64,000 bases of DNA from Amycolatopsis nigrescens CSC17Ta-90 (GCF_000384315.1 NZ_ARVW01000001.1:3348157-3412156); one strand, 5' to 3'; positions 23,712-32,486 are shown, counted from the first letter of the stretch. The notes: generated by a model from the sequence alone, not told the origin. Program-made: numbers and translations.

Positions 23712-24838
23712 GAAGTCTCCTGAGCTAAAGGCAGTTCGGCGCGCACTTCGAAACCACCGTCGACCGGGCTGGCGCGCACCCAGCCGCCGAGGGCTTCGGC
23801 GCGCTCGCGCATGCCGCGCAACCCGTTGCCGATCTTCGGCTCGGTCGCGCCGCGGCCGTCGTCGAACACCACCAGCACGAGGTTACCCCGGTGCCGGGAG
23901 AAGCTGATTTCCACCGACTTCGGCTGGTTGGCGTGCCGGACCACGTTGGTCAGCGACTCCTGCACGATCCGGTAGGCGGCGCCGTCGGTGGGCGCGGGCA
24001 GCTCGCCGGGCGAACCGTGCACCCGCACCGCGAGCCCGGCCGCCTTGGCGTGGTCCACCAGCTCGGACATCTGCACCAGGGTGGGCATCGGCGCCTTGTC
24101 CTGGCCGGAGCGCAGCACGGCGAGGGTGGCCCGCAGGTCGGTCAGCGCGGACGCGCTGGCCTCCTTGATGTTGCGCAGCGCCTGCACGGCCTCTTCCGGG
24201 CGGCGGTCGGCGACGTGCGCGGCGACCCCGGCCTGCACGTTGATCATGGCCAGGCTGTGCGCGACCACGTCGTGCACTTCGCGGGCGATTCGCAGCCGCT
24301 CCTGCTCGGCCAGCCGGCTTTCGTGCTCCGCCGCCTGGTCGCGGGCGGCCTGCACGGCGGCCATCCGATTGCGCACCGCGGTGCCGATCCCGATCACCGC
24401 GGCGATCAGCACCACCGGCAGCGCCATCGCCGCGTCCAGCGTCACCGGGCCGCCGGTGGCCACGTGCACCACCAGCCAGATCAGCAGCAAGGTGCCCGCG
24501 ACCATCCCGGCGCGCAGCGGCCCCTGTGCCCTGGCCAGCAGGAACAGCGCGACGATCACGGGCAGGAAGGCGGGCCCGATCGGGTAATCCGACCAGTAAT
24601 AGGTCGCCACGACGGCGACCGTGATCAGCAGTACCGGCAGCGGGTACCGCCGGGCGTACAGCGTCGGCAACGCCGCGGCGACCAGCAGGCCGTAGCCGAA
24701 GCCGTCGAGCAGCTTCACCTCGTTCCACGGCGACATCTGCGCGCCCTTGCTGCCCAGCACGAGAACAAGGGTCAGCACCACCGTGAGCACCACGTCCCCG
24801 GCCTTGGGCAACGGGATGGAACGGACCGCACGAATCAC
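23708..24838 (-). CDS. NarL-type sensor histidine kinase (HisKA_3)
   Basis: About 376 residues from GTG 24838; GTG 24862 is an alternative. The first 155 residues hold about five or six membrane helices with almost no external loops. The coupling region is followed by RLRIAREVHDVVAHSLAMIN with phospho-acceptor His189, and the HATPase domain has TNVVRHANQP and GNGLRGMRERAEALGG. It forms an overlapping pair with the NarL-type regulator. Few external residues suggest it senses a membrane event such as cell-envelope stress; that is inference. Confidence 0.92.
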   Translation of the reverse strand: MIRAVRSIPLPKAGDVVLTVVLTLVLVLGSKGAQMSPWNEVKLLDGFGYGLLVAAALPTLYARRYPLPVLLITVAVVATYYWSDYPIGPAFLPVIVALFLLARAQGPLRAGMVAGTLLLIWLVVHVATGGPVTLDAAMALPVVLIAAVIGIGTAVRNRMAAVQAARDQAAEHESRLAEQERLRIAREVHDVVAHSLAMINVQAGVAAHVADRRPEEAVQALRNIKEASASALTDLRATLAVLRSGQDKAPMPTLVQMSELVDHAKAAGLAVRVHGSPGELPAPTDGAAYRIVQESLTNVVRHANQPKSVEISFSRHRGNLVLVVFDDGRGATEPKIGNGLRGMRERAEALGGWVRASPVDGGFEVRAELPLAQETS

Positions 24839-24928
24839 GCTAGGAAAACTACGGCAACGCACACAGCGTCGCGTCCGTCGGGAAGCGGCTGTTGGATTAC
24901 GACACTCGCGTTACACCAGGCCACCGCC

Positions 24929-25792
24929 TCAACCCGGCAGCGTCGGCAGGGCCGCGCGGGTCTCCTCGTCGGCCGGCGAGTAGGTGGTCAGCCGCATCTC
25001 CGAGCGGCGGCCGAACCACAGGTGCGTGTAGTTGAACCGCAGCAGGCCGGCGTCCGGGTGCAGGAAGCGCTTGAGCATGTTTCGGTGCGGCTGCACCTCG
25101 TGCTGACGCCACAGCGCGGCGAACTCCGGCGACTCCTCGAGCAGCCGGTTCACCAGGTTCTTCCAGCTCGGCTCGGCCACGTGGTCGGCCATCGCGGCCC
25201 GGAACTGCGCCACCACCCGCGGGCTGCTCTCCTCGAAGTCCGGCAGCCGCGCGCGCCAGGCCCGGTTGGTGAAGCAGAGCCGCAGCGAGTTCCGCTCCTC
25301 GAACGGCATCGCGTCGACGTCGCCGAGCAGCCAGGTGTACCCGCGGTTGTGCGCCAGGATGTCGGTGCGCCCGTTCAGCACCACCGCCGGGAACGGCTCG
25401 AGCTGGCGCAGCATCGCGTGCACCCCCGGCCCGATCGCCTTGCACTCCTTCTCCACCGGCGGCTCGGCCAGGCCGGCCAGGTTGTACAGGTGCGCCCGCT
25501 CGTACGGGTCCAGCCGCAGGGTGCCGGCGATCGCTTCGAGCACCTGCTCGGAGGCGTTGATGTCGCGGCCCTGTTCGAGCCAGGTGTACCAGGTGACCCC
25601 GACGCCGGCGAGCTGCGCGACCTCTTCGCGCCGCAGGCCGGGGGTGCGGCGCCGGCCGGCCGGCGGCAGGCCGACCTGGTCCGGGGTGATCCGCTCCCGG
25701 CGGCTGCGCAGGAACGCGGCCAGCTCCTGACGGCGGACCTGCTCGGTCTGCCGGGGGCTGACCTGCTCGGGAACGCGAACCGCTGTGCTCAT
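24929..25792 (-). CDS. XRE-family regulator with MmyB-like ligand-binding domain
   Basis: 287 residues from ATG 25792, which follows GGAGGAGC. The helix-turn-helix region contains GLRREEVAQLAGVGVTWYTWLEQGRDINAS, a hallmark of this group, and the C-terminal MmyB domain includes LNGRTDILAHNRGYTWLLGD and WFGRRSEMRLTTYSPADEET. It is divergent from a DHA2 efflux pump with shared operator-like repeats at 25861-25906, so it probably controls that pump in response to a small ligand. Confidence 0.9.
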   Translation of the reverse strand: MSTAVRVPEQVSPRQTEQVRRQELAAFLRSRRERITPDQVGLPPAGRRRTPGLRREEVAQLAGVGVTWYTWLEQGRDINASEQVLEAIAGTLRLDPYERAHLYNLAGLAEPPVEKECKAIGPGVHAMLRQLEPFPAVVLNGRTDILAHNRGYTWLLGDVDAMPFEERNSLRLCFTNRAWRARLPDFEESSPRVVAQFRAAMADHVAEPSWKNLVNRLLEESPEFAALWRQHEVQPHRNMLKRFLHPDAGLLRFNYTHLWFGRRSEMRLTTYSPADEETRAALPTLPG

Positions 25793-25860
25793 TGCTCCTC
25801 CGCGGGAAAAAGCACGTCGTCGGAAGTCATTGCTCCACCATCGCACGAGCCGAAGCCTGT

Positions 25861-25906
25861 TACCAGGTAGTCGTAGTACCAGGATAAGCAGGCTCCTGGT
25901 ACCAGG
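25861..25906. promoter_or_regulatory. Operator-like TACCAGG repeats between regulator and efflux pump
   Basis: TACCAGG occurs at 25861 and 25877, and the perfect palindrome CCTGGTACCAGG at 25895-25906. All lie in the 140-bp divergent intergenic region, where an MmyB-type regulator would be expected to bind. Confidence 0.55.
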
Positions 25907-25932
25907 TTCCGATCCGGCTGATCGTGGTATCC

Positions 25933-27366
25933 ATGACCACACAGCTTGTGCTCCCGCCGCCCACCAAGGCGGCCGAGCGGGCCGGCCTCAGCTCGGCCGG
26001 TCTGATCACCGTGCTGCTGGGGGCGGCACTTCCCCTGATCGACTTCTTCATCGTCAACGTCGCCCTGCCGACGATCAATACCGACCTGAGCGCGTCCACC
26101 GCCACCCTGGAGCTGGTGGTGGCCGGTTACGGCATCGCGTACGCCCTGTTCCTGGTGGTCGGCGGCAGGCTCGGGGACACCTTCGGCCGGCGCCGGCTGT
26201 TCATGATCGGCCTGACCGCGTTCACCGTCAGCTCGCTGGCCTGCGGGCTGGCGCCGAGCGTGGAGACGCTGGTGCTGGCCAGGGTCGCGCAGGGCGGCTC
26301 GGCCGCGTTGATGCTGCCGCAGGTGCTGTCCATCATCCAGGCCGGCACCACCGGCGAACGACGCTCGAAGGCGCTCGGCCTCTACGGCGCGACCGGCGGC
26401 ATCTCCACCGTGATCGGCCAGCTCCTCGGCGGGGTGTTGGTCTCGGCCGACATCGCGGGCACCGGCTGGCGGCCGATCTTCCTGGTGAACGTGCCGATCG
26501 GGCTGCTCGGGCTGGTGCTGGCCAGGCGTGCGCTGCCGGAGAGCCGATCGACGCATCCGATGGGCGTGGACCGCTGGGGCACCGCGCTGTTCGGGGTGGC
26601 GATGCTGGCGCTGCTGATCCCGCTGATGGAGGGGCACGCGCTCGGCTGGCCGCTGTGGAGCTGGCTGCTGCTGGCCGTCTTCCCGTTCGCGCTGGCCGGT
26701 TTCGTCGTGGTGGAGCGCAGGCTGGAACGGGACGGCGGGGTGCCGCTGCTGCCGCCGTCGGTGCTCCGGATGCCGAGCATGCGGCGGGGACTCGCGGTGG
26801 GGGCGCCGTTCTTCACCGGCTTCGGCGGGTTCATGTTCGTCTACGCGGTGACCCTGCAGGACGGCCTGCACCTCGGCCCGATGGGCTCCGGGCTCGCGCT
26901 GACCCCGATGGCGGCCGGGTTCTTCGCCACGTCGCTGGTCAGCGGCAGGCTGGTGGCCAGGTACGGGCACCGGGTGGTGATCGCCGGGGCCGGGGTGCAG
27001 CTGCTCGGCATCCTCACCCTGATCGCCGCCACCCTGCTGGCCTGGCCGGAGCTGAGCGCGCTGGGCCTGGCGCCGGGCATGCTGCTCTGCGGGATCGGTC
27101 AGGGGATGGCGATGACCACGCTGTTCCGGGTGGTGCTCTCGCGGGTGCCCACCGACCGGGCCGGCGTCGGCAGCGGGGTGCTGACCACCGTGCAGCAGAC
27201 CTGCCTCGCACTGGGCGTGGCGACCCTCGGCACGCTGTTCGCGTCGCTGAGCGTGCCGGGCGCGCTCGGCATGGAGAGCGCGTTCGTGCTGGTGCTCGGC
27301 GTGCAGGCGCTGCTCACCACGAGCGTGATCTGGCTGTCCCGCACGCTGCCGGACCCGCGCGGCTAG
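25933..27366 (+). CDS. MFS drug-efflux transporter, DHA2 (14-helix) type
   Basis: 477 residues, very hydrophobic. DFFIVNVALPTINTDLSAS in the first helix is the DHA2 motif, GGRLGDTFGRRRLFMIG is motif A, and GVGSGVLTTVQQTCLALGVA is near the end. ATG 25933 is chosen over GTG 25924. Substrate unknown. It is divergent from the XRE/MmyB regulator and its last 4 bp overlap the convergent LysR gene. Confidence 0.93.
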   Translation: MTTQLVLPPPTKAAERAGLSSAGLITVLLGAALPLIDFFIVNVALPTINTDLSASTATLELVVAGYGIAYALFLVVGGRLGDTFGRRRLFMIGLTAFTVSSLACGLAPSVETLVLARVAQGGSAALMLPQVLSIIQAGTTGERRSKALGLYGATGGISTVIGQLLGGVLVSADIAGTGWRPIFLVNVPIGLLGLVLARRALPESRSTHPMGVDRWGTALFGVAMLALLIPLMEGHALGWPLWSWLLLAVFPFALAGFVVVERRLERDGGVPLLPPSVLRMPSMRRGLAVGAPFFTGFGGFMFVYAVTLQDGLHLGPMGSGLALTPMAAGFFATSLVSGRLVARYGHRVVIAGAGVQLLGILTLIAATLLAWPELSALGLAPGMLLCGIGQGMAMTTLFRVVLSRVPTDRAGVGSGVLTTVQQTCLALGVATLGTLFASLSVPGALGMESAFVLVLGVQALLTTSVIWLSRTLPDPRG

Positions 27367-28406
27367 GCGTTCTCCGCGGCGATGGCCCGCCACAGCATGG
27401 TTAGTGGATGGTCATCGCCGTGGCGGGTGCTTTCCCCGCGTCGCGCGAAGGCGCCGACCAGCACCTCCAGCCCCGGGTTTTCGCGGTCGCCTTCGTCGCG
27501 CACGTCGACGCTGCGCAGCCCTTCACCGCCGGCCAGCCTGCCGTCCACGGCCCGCTCGGCGACGCCCTTGGTGACCAGCATGCAGCCGTGCACCAGCTTG
27601 GACCGCAGCAGCTCGAACCCGTAGTGCACGTCGTCGATCTCGGCGGTGATGTCCAGCCTGCCGTGGTAGCCGGCACCGAACCAGCCGCGCAGGAAGCCGG
27701 TGATCAGCCCGGTGGCGGGCAGCACCAGCGGCAGCCCGGTCAGTTCGGCCACCCCGATCTCCTGGCCGGGCAGCCGGTCGACGGGCAGGTTGGTGAGCAG
27801 CGCCAGCCCGCTGCGGCGCCACTCCAGCACGTCGTAACCGGCCAGGCCGGGCTGCCCGGCCACGGTCTGCACGCTGCCGCAGACCAGGTCGGCCTGCTGG
27901 GTGTCCAGCGCGGCCAGCAGGTCTTTGGTGCGCACGTGCTGCACCTTGAGCTCGATACCGCGGCCGCGGAACTCGTCGGCGACCTGTTCGGCGGCGGTGC
28001 GGAAATAGCCGAGAGTGAAGCGAGTGGTGCCCACGGTAAGGGTGCCACCCAGTTTGCGGCGGCATTCGTGGATCTCGTCCAGCCATTCGCCGAGGGTGTT
28101 CCGCGCCTTTTCGACCAGCGCCTCGCCGGTACCGGTGAACAGGACGTCCCGGCCGCGGCCCTGTTTGCGCACCAGCGGTTCGCCGCACAATCCGCTGAAG
28201 TTCTTGTTCAGCGTGTCCAGCTGCTTCTGCACGCTGGACTGCTCGCGACCGAGCAGCCGGGCGGCGGCCAGCGCGGTGCCCTCCTCGCGCACCGCGATCA
28301 GCGTGCGAAGTTGGTCCATAGTGGTCTCCAACAGGAACTGCGGGCTGGCCAGCAACCTGGTTCGCAGGTTCGCCGTCGGCAGCCGCAGCGGGTCGTTGCC
28401 GTTCAC
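27363..28406 (-). CDS. LysR-family transcriptional regulator
   Basis: About 347 residues from GTG 28406. The helix-turn-helix is unusual in detail but recognisable: TLIAVREEGTALAAARLLGREQSSVQKQLDTLNK followed by LVRKQGRGRDVLFTGTGEALVEKA. The effector-binding domain starts with LTVGTTRFTLGYF and has a periplasmic-binding-protein fold pattern. The N-terminus has about 30 residues before the helix-turn-helix. It is divergent from a small membrane protein at 28592, a possible target. Confidence 0.85.
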   Translation of the reverse strand: MNGNDPLRLPTANLRTRLLASPQFLLETTMDQLRTLIAVREEGTALAAARLLGREQSSVQKQLDTLNKNFSGLCGEPLVRKQGRGRDVLFTGTGEALVEKARNTLGEWLDEIHECRRKLGGTLTVGTTRFTLGYFRTAAEQVADEFRGRGIELKVQHVRTKDLLAALDTQQADLVCGSVQTVAGQPGLAGYDVLEWRRSGLALLTNLPVDRLPGQEIGVAELTGLPLVLPATGLITGFLRGWFGAGYHGRLDITAEIDDVHYGFELLRSKLVHGCMLVTKGVAERAVDGRLAGGEGLRSVDVRDEGDRENPGLEVLVGAFARRGESTRHGDDHPLTMLWRAIAAENA

Positions 28407-28591
28407 AAGCGCGGAAGTGTAGCCGGTGCGAAACCCATCGCGAATGCAGTAAAAGTTATCTCGAAATCTTTTCCGGAAGTGCTTACGCGGCTCGAACATT
28501 CCTGGCATGCTCTGCGCTGCTCCGCTGGGCCGGGAAGAGTTCGGCCACGAGCGTTGTCGTCCCCACCCTTTTTCGCAAGGAGAACTTCAAA

Positions 28592-29164
28592 GTGAGCTAT
28601 TCCCATGCCGTTCCCGGCCAGGCCGCACCCCCGATCCCGCTCGCGGCACCGCCGAAACGGCCTGGTGTGCTGATCGCGCTGCTGGTCGCCGCCATCGGCT
28701 CGGCGGTGGCCGCCGTGGCCGGCGCGGTCATGGTCTTCACCGGTGGCCGCGAACTGGCCGCCACCAACCTGACCGAGGCGCTGGACAAGCTCGGCCCGTC
28801 GATGGGCATGCCGGACGGCTTCAGCGCGCAGGACATCGCCGAGCTGAGCGGCTCGATCTGGGACACCCTGGTCGACGAGCGACTCAGCACGCTGACCGCC
28901 CGCGGCGGTTTCGCCCTCTTCTTCGCCGCCTGGCTGCTCATCTTCGGCCTGTGCGCGCTGAAGGGCGCGACCTGGGCACGGGTGCTGATCACCATCGGCG
29001 CCGTGCTGTCCGTGGTGCCGCACTTCCTGATCCTGGCCGACTACGAGCCGAACAGCGTGGTGGTCACCAGCCTCGCCGCGCTGCTGCTCGGCCTGGTCGC
29101 GGTCGTGCTGTGCTGGCTGCCGCCGATCAACCGCTACCAGCGGGCGCTCAAAGCGCCGCGCTGA
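28592..29164 (+). CDS. Small four-helix membrane protein of unknown function
   Basis: 190 residues. A Pro/Ala-rich cytoplasmic leader (to about 25) is followed by four hydrophobic segments (about 26-48, 102-120, 125-145, 152-173). The soluble stretch between the first two helices (ELAATNLTEALDKLGPSMGMPDGFS...) would be outside. AAGGAGAA lies 8 nt upstream of GTG 28592. No named family is recognised. It ends just before the palindrome at 29178. Confidence 0.75.
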   Translation: MSYSHAVPGQAAPPIPLAAPPKRPGVLIALLVAAIGSAVAAVAGAVMVFTGGRELAATNLTEALDKLGPSMGMPDGFSAQDIAELSGSIWDTLVDERLSTLTARGGFALFFAAWLLIFGLCALKGATWARVLITIGAVLSVVPHFLILADYEPNSVVVTSLAALLLGLVAVVLCWLPPINRYQRALKAPR

Positions 29165-29177
29165 TCCGAAGGGGGGC

Positions 29178-29221
29178 TCGTGAGTGAAAAGTGTTGCTCC
29201 GGCAACACTTTTCACTCACGA
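29178..29221. repeat. GTGAGTGAAAAGTGTTGC palindrome, copy 2
   Basis: Perfect 20-bp arms (29178-29197 and 29202-29221) with a 4-nt loop. It follows the membrane protein gene and its right arm supplies the stop codon (TCG TGA) of the DUF397 gene that ends at 29216. Confidence 0.88.
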
Positions 29222-29413
29222 CCGCAGTAAGGTCGTGAAAGCGAGCCATGCCTCGGAAGTAAGGAGCAGGACGCCGCTGGCCGGGTTCTTCGAGTCGCGC
29301 ACGGCCACGGCGCCCCCTGCGAAGCCCACCTCGACACAGGCTCCTTCGGTGTGATCGCCACCGCTGTAGCTGCTCTTGCGCCACCGAGCATCAGTCAGGT
29401 CCATGCGGGGCAT
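29216..29413 (-). CDS. DUF397 protein (first of tandem pair)
   Basis: About 65 residues from ATG 29413; MDLT at 29404 is an alternative. DLTDARWRKSSYSGGDH, CVEVGF and VAVRDSKNPASGVLLLTSEAW are the DUF397 signature. DUF397 proteins are encoded beside XRE regulators in actinomycetes and are thought to act as their antagonists or partners. Here they lie downstream of the XRE gene at 29651. It ends within the palindrome at 29178. Confidence 0.88.
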   Translation of the reverse strand: MPRMDLTDARWRKSSYSGGDHTEGACVEVGFAGGAVAVRDSKNPASGVLLLTSEAWLAFTTLLRS

Positions 29414-29448
29414 CGCACCACGGTGAAGCTGTTCTCCGAACATCTCAC

Positions 29449-29637
29449 TCACGACCGCAGCAGTGCCCGCCACGCCTCGACGGAGAAGAGCAGCGCACCG
29501 GCGGCCGGAGTCTTGGAGTCGCGCACCGCCACTTCGGCGCCGACAAAGGCAACCTCGACACAGTCCCCGCCCTGACCTGCACCGCTGCTGTAGCTACTTT
29601 TGCGCCACGAAGCGTCGATCAAGTCTGCGGTGAGCAT
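29449..29637 (-). CDS. DUF397 protein (second of tandem pair)
   Basis: 62 residues: DLIDASWRKSSYSSG, CVEVAFVG, VAVRDSKTPAAGALLFSVEAW. It lies 13 bp downstream of the XRE regulator and 36 bp upstream of the first DUF397 gene. Both end with LLRS and a TCGTGAGTGA stop context, so they probably arose by duplication. Confidence 0.9.
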   Translation of the reverse strand: MLTADLIDASWRKSSYSSGAGQGGDCVEVAFVGAEVAVRDSKTPAAGALLFSVEAWRALLRS

Positions 29638-29650
29638 CGCGACTGGCCTC

Positions 29651-30478
29651 TCAGATCTCGGCGATCACCCGCTCGATCAGCGCCACCGAGTCCTGCTCGT
29701 CCAGTGCCAGATCGGCGAGATGGTCGAACAACAGGTTAGCAGCGCGAACCTCTTTGTCCTTCTCGATCTGCACCGAGCCGAAGCCGTACTCCAGGTAGGC
29801 AAGGTCTGGTTCTTCGCGCCCTGCGAAACCCACCACGATGAAGCTGCTGTCCAAACCATCATGCGCACCGTGGTCGCGCGGAATCACTTGCACAGTCACA
29901 TTCGGCCGTGCCACCGCTGAGAGAATGTGCTGAAGCTGGCCAGTCGTGCACATCGGACGACGCAGGACCGCCTCGTCCATGATCGAGTGCAGCCTAAGCG
30001 GCGGCTCGTTCGCAAGCCGGTTCTGCCGCCGCAGTCGCACCGCGACCTCGGACTCCAAGCGGCCACCGACAAGTGGCGCACGCGCACCAGCGAATGCCTC
30101 TCGCATGTATTCCTCGGTTTGCAGCAATCCAGGCACATGCCCGAGCTGGTAACTGCGCACCACCGAGGCTTCGGCTTCGATGCTGACGAAGCCTCGGTCG
30201 TCCAGACCGTAGGCGTGCCACCAGCCTCTTTCGCTGGCGCGGTCGAAGAGCTTCACGTACTCGGCGTAGTCCGTGGTGAGCACGCCGTAGAGGTCGAGCA
30301 GGGCGAGCAGCTCCAGGTACTGCGGCAGCTGTCCCTGTTCGATCCGGCTGATCTTCGCCTTGGAGAACCGCAGCCGGTCGGCTACTTCGTCCTGGTTCAG
30401 GCCGACCTGCTCGCGCAGCCGCCGCAGGGTGTGCGCGAGCTGGCGCATCCGGAAGTTCGGTTTCCTCGGCGTTCCCAC
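29651..30478 (-). CDS. XRE-family regulator with DUF5753 domain
   Basis: 275 residues from GTG 30478, preceded by GAGGGGTG. The helix-turn-helix is LRRLREQVGLNQDEVADRLRFSKAKISRIEQGQ (about 20-52). The DUF5753 domain contains LGHVPGLLQTEEYMREAF, VAVRLRRQNRL, LHSIMDEAVLRRPM and VIPRDHGAHDG. GC content is lower than in flanking genes. With two DUF397 genes downstream it forms the widespread actinomycete XRE-DUF397 cassette (relatives of WhiJ), often involved in development or antibiotic control. Confidence 0.92.
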   Translation of the reverse strand: MGTPRKPNFRMRQLAHTLRRLREQVGLNQDEVADRLRFSKAKISRIEQGQLPQYLELLALLDLYGVLTTDYAEYVKLFDRASERGWWHAYGLDDRGFVSIEAEASVVRSYQLGHVPGLLQTEEYMREAFAGARAPLVGGRLESEVAVRLRRQNRLANEPPLRLHSIMDEAVLRRPMCTTGQLQHILSAVARPNVTVQVIPRDHGAHDGLDSSFIVVGFAGREEPDLAYLEYGFGSVQIEKDKEVRAANLLFDHLADLALDEQDSVALIERVIAEI

Positions 30479-30579
30479 GCGCCCATCACCCCTCGAAATC
30501 ACGCGTGCACGAATGGTAGGTCGAGCGCGCGCCGATCAAGACTCTCGACTGGCCGGACTCGACCTCAGGATTCGCTTTC

Positions 30580-30912
30580 ATGCAGGGGTATCCGTTTGAG
30601 CTCGAGTACCGCTTCGTGCGGAGGAAAGGCGACCGCGCGCACGAGTACACCGAGCGGGTGGACGACATGGGTTTCTGCCTGGAGCACCGTGCGCGGCTGC
30701 GCGAGCAGTGGCTCGTCCGCTACGCGACCGCGTGCGCCCATGACTATCTGCGGCGGGTGTGCGCGCGGCCGGGCAGCTGGGTGGTGAGCGTGTACCGGGG
30801 GCAGGGCGCGGGCCGCGAGCACCTGGTCACGGTCCGGACAAAGTGGACGCCGGAAAAATACCCGGATTCGCCCGTCGGAAAACCGGTGGCTCCGGCGACG
30901 ATGGGGATGTGA
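30580..30912 (+). CDS. Hypothetical protein upstream of an ECF sigma gene
   Basis: 110 residues. Codon use has the expected G/C third position, and the stop TGA overlaps the GTG of the sigma gene (GTGA), implying translational coupling. It is rich in Arg and aromatic residues (FELEYRFVRRKGDRAHEYTERVDDMGF). No family is recognised. No strong ribosome-binding site is seen before ATG 30580, so the true start is uncertain. Confidence 0.5.
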   Translation: MQGYPFELEYRFVRRKGDRAHEYTERVDDMGFCLEHRARLREQWLVRYATACAHDYLRRVCARPGSWVVSVYRGQGAGREHLVTVRTKWTPEKYPDSPVGKPVAPATMGM

Positions 30913-31427
30913 GCGAACCACGGGTGCGACCGGACCCGGCTTTCGCGCTGCTCGAGCTGTACGAGTCCGCGTTGCCGGAGGTGTACGGCTACCTGCTGTC
31001 CCGGTGCGGTGACCGCACGCTCGCCGAGGAACTCACGTCGGAGACCTTTCTCGGTGCGGTGCGCAGCTGCCGCCTGCCGGAGGCGCCGCCGGTGAGCACG
31101 GCCTGGCTGATCGGCATCGCCCGGCACAAGTTGGTGGACCACTGGCGGCGGCGTGCGCGCGAAGAGCGCGGCTTGCGGCTGGTGCAGGAACCGGAGTCCA
31201 CCGATCCGTGGGACGCCGAACTGGACGCGCTGCTGGCCAGGCAGACGCTGGCCGCGCTCGGCGCGCATCACCGGGCCGCGCTGACCCTGCGTTATGTGGA
31301 CGGTCTGCGGGTGCGGGAGGTGGCTCATCAGCTCGGCCGCACCGAACACGCCACCGAGGCGCTGCTGGTGCGGGCCCGTGCCGCGTTCAAGGCCGTTTAC
31401 CAGGACCGGGAGGTGCGTGATGACTGA
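30909..31427 (+). CDS. ECF RNA polymerase sigma factor
   Basis: 172 residues. Region 2 (ELYESALPEVYGYLLSRCGDRTLAEELTSETFLGAV, LIGIARHKLVDHWRRRAR) and region 4 (LGAHHRAALTLRYVDGLRVREVAHQLGRTEHATEALLVRARAAF) are complete. It overlaps the VOC gene by 8 bp. No anti-sigma factor with transmembrane helix is next to it, so control may go through the VOC-domain partner or its short N-terminal extension. Confidence 0.9.
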   Translation: MSEPRVRPDPAFALLELYESALPEVYGYLLSRCGDRTLAEELTSETFLGAVRSCRLPEAPPVSTAWLIGIARHKLVDHWRRRAREERGLRLVQEPESTDPWDAELDALLARQTLAALGAHHRAALTLRYVDGLRVREVAHQLGRTEHATEALLVRARAAFKAVYQDREVRDD

Positions 31428-32301
31428 TCCCTTTGACGCCCTCCGCGAACCCATCGAGGCGGTCGCGCCGGATCCACGGTTCGCCGGCGAACTGCTCGCG
31501 GCACTGCGCGACGCCGTACTCAACGAAGGAGCGGACATGACCACCACCGAAACCCCCGCGCGGGCGGACTACCACTCGCTGAGCCCTTACCTGGCGGTGT
31601 CCGACGCGCGCCGCGCGATCGAGTTCTACGTGGCGGTGTTCGGCGCGACCCGCCGGGCCGAGCCGATCGTGATGCCGGACGGGAAGGTCGGCCACGCGGA
31701 GGTCGCGATCGGCGACTCCGTGCTGATGCTGGCCGAGGAGTTCCCGGAGATCGGGCACGTGGCCGCCCCTTCCGGCGGTGCCGCGATCCAGGTCGAAGTG
31801 TCCGATGTGGACAATGCTATGGCGAGGGCCGGCGAGCTGGGCGCCACCCTGCACGGCGAAGCTCGCGACGAGGGCCACGGCAAGCAGGGCAACATCACCG
31901 ACCCGTTCGGCCAGCGCTGGATGCTCAAGCAGGCCGCCCGCCGTTCCTCTGCGGGGGTGGCGAGCCCACGACACGGCGAAGCCGGGTACTTCACCTTCAC
32001 CATGCCGGACGACGAAGCGGCGAAAGCGTTCTATGGCTCCGTCCTCGGTTGGCAGTTCTCGCGCGGCGGGGTGGACCGGGCGTGGCGGATCGAGGGCAGC
32101 GGCCTGCCGGACGCCGGGCTGTGGGGCGGTCAGCCGTACGCGGGCTGGAAGATGATGTACGCGGTGGACGACCTCGACGCGGCCGTGACCAGGGTGCGCG
32201 CGGCGGGCGGGCAGGCGCAGGAACCGCGCCGCGAGCCGTACGGCGTGACCGCCGACTGCGTGGACGACCAGGGCATCGAGTTCTGGCTGTGGCAGGCCTG
32301 A
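31420..32301 (+). CDS. Two-domain VOC (glyoxalase/bleomycin-resistance fold) protein
   Basis: 293 residues. About 40 N-terminal residues (MTDPFDALREPIEAVAPDP...) precede the first VOC domain (about 48-165; SLSPYLAVSDARRAIEFYVAVFGAT and ITDPFGQRWML). The second VOC domain (about 185-293) has FTFTMPDDEAAKAFYGSVLGW and VDDQGIEFWLWQA. The start overlaps the sigma gene stop, so both are made together. Such pairs occur in actinomycetes; the protein may detoxify an electrophile or sense a ligand. ATG 31537 would give a VOC-only product, but the overlap favours 31420. Confidence 0.87.
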   Translation: MTDPFDALREPIEAVAPDPRFAGELLAALRDAVLNEGADMTTTETPARADYHSLSPYLAVSDARRAIEFYVAVFGATRRAEPIVMPDGKVGHAEVAIGDSVLMLAEEFPEIGHVAAPSGGAAIQVEVSDVDNAMARAGELGATLHGEARDEGHGKQGNITDPFGQRWMLKQAARRSSAGVASPRHGEAGYFTFTMPDDEAAKAFYGSVLGWQFSRGGVDRAWRIEGSGLPDAGLWGGQPYAGWKMMYAVDDLDAAVTRVRAAGGQAQEPRREPYGVTADCVDDQGIEFWLWQA

Positions 32302-32352
32302 CCCACCGTCGCCGGGTCGGGCCGTGACCTGGCCTGGCCTGACCTGGCCGGC

Positions 32353-32459
32353 GGTTGTCCACAGTTGCTCCGCCCTGTGGACAACCCCGTCGCGAGCAGC
32401 CGGCGCGAGCCGGGGTGGCGATACGCTGGAGTGGGGTCGCCCCCCGGGATGGGTGGGGG
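32353..32459. repeat. Composite repeat element, copy 1 (TGTCCACA inverted repeat plus G-rich tract)
   Basis: A perfect 12-bp inverted repeat (32353-32364 GGTTGTCCACAG, 32375-32386 its complement) is followed 46 bp later by a 27-nt G/C tract at 32433-32459 that begins GGGGTCGCCCC and ends GGGTGGGGG. The same 27 nt occur exactly at 60312-60338 after a related inverted repeat. Both copies lie between convergent genes. The tract has four G-runs able to form a quadruplex. Confidence 0.8.
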
Positions 32460-32486
32460 CTGCTCGCGGCGAGGTCGTCAGTGCGG

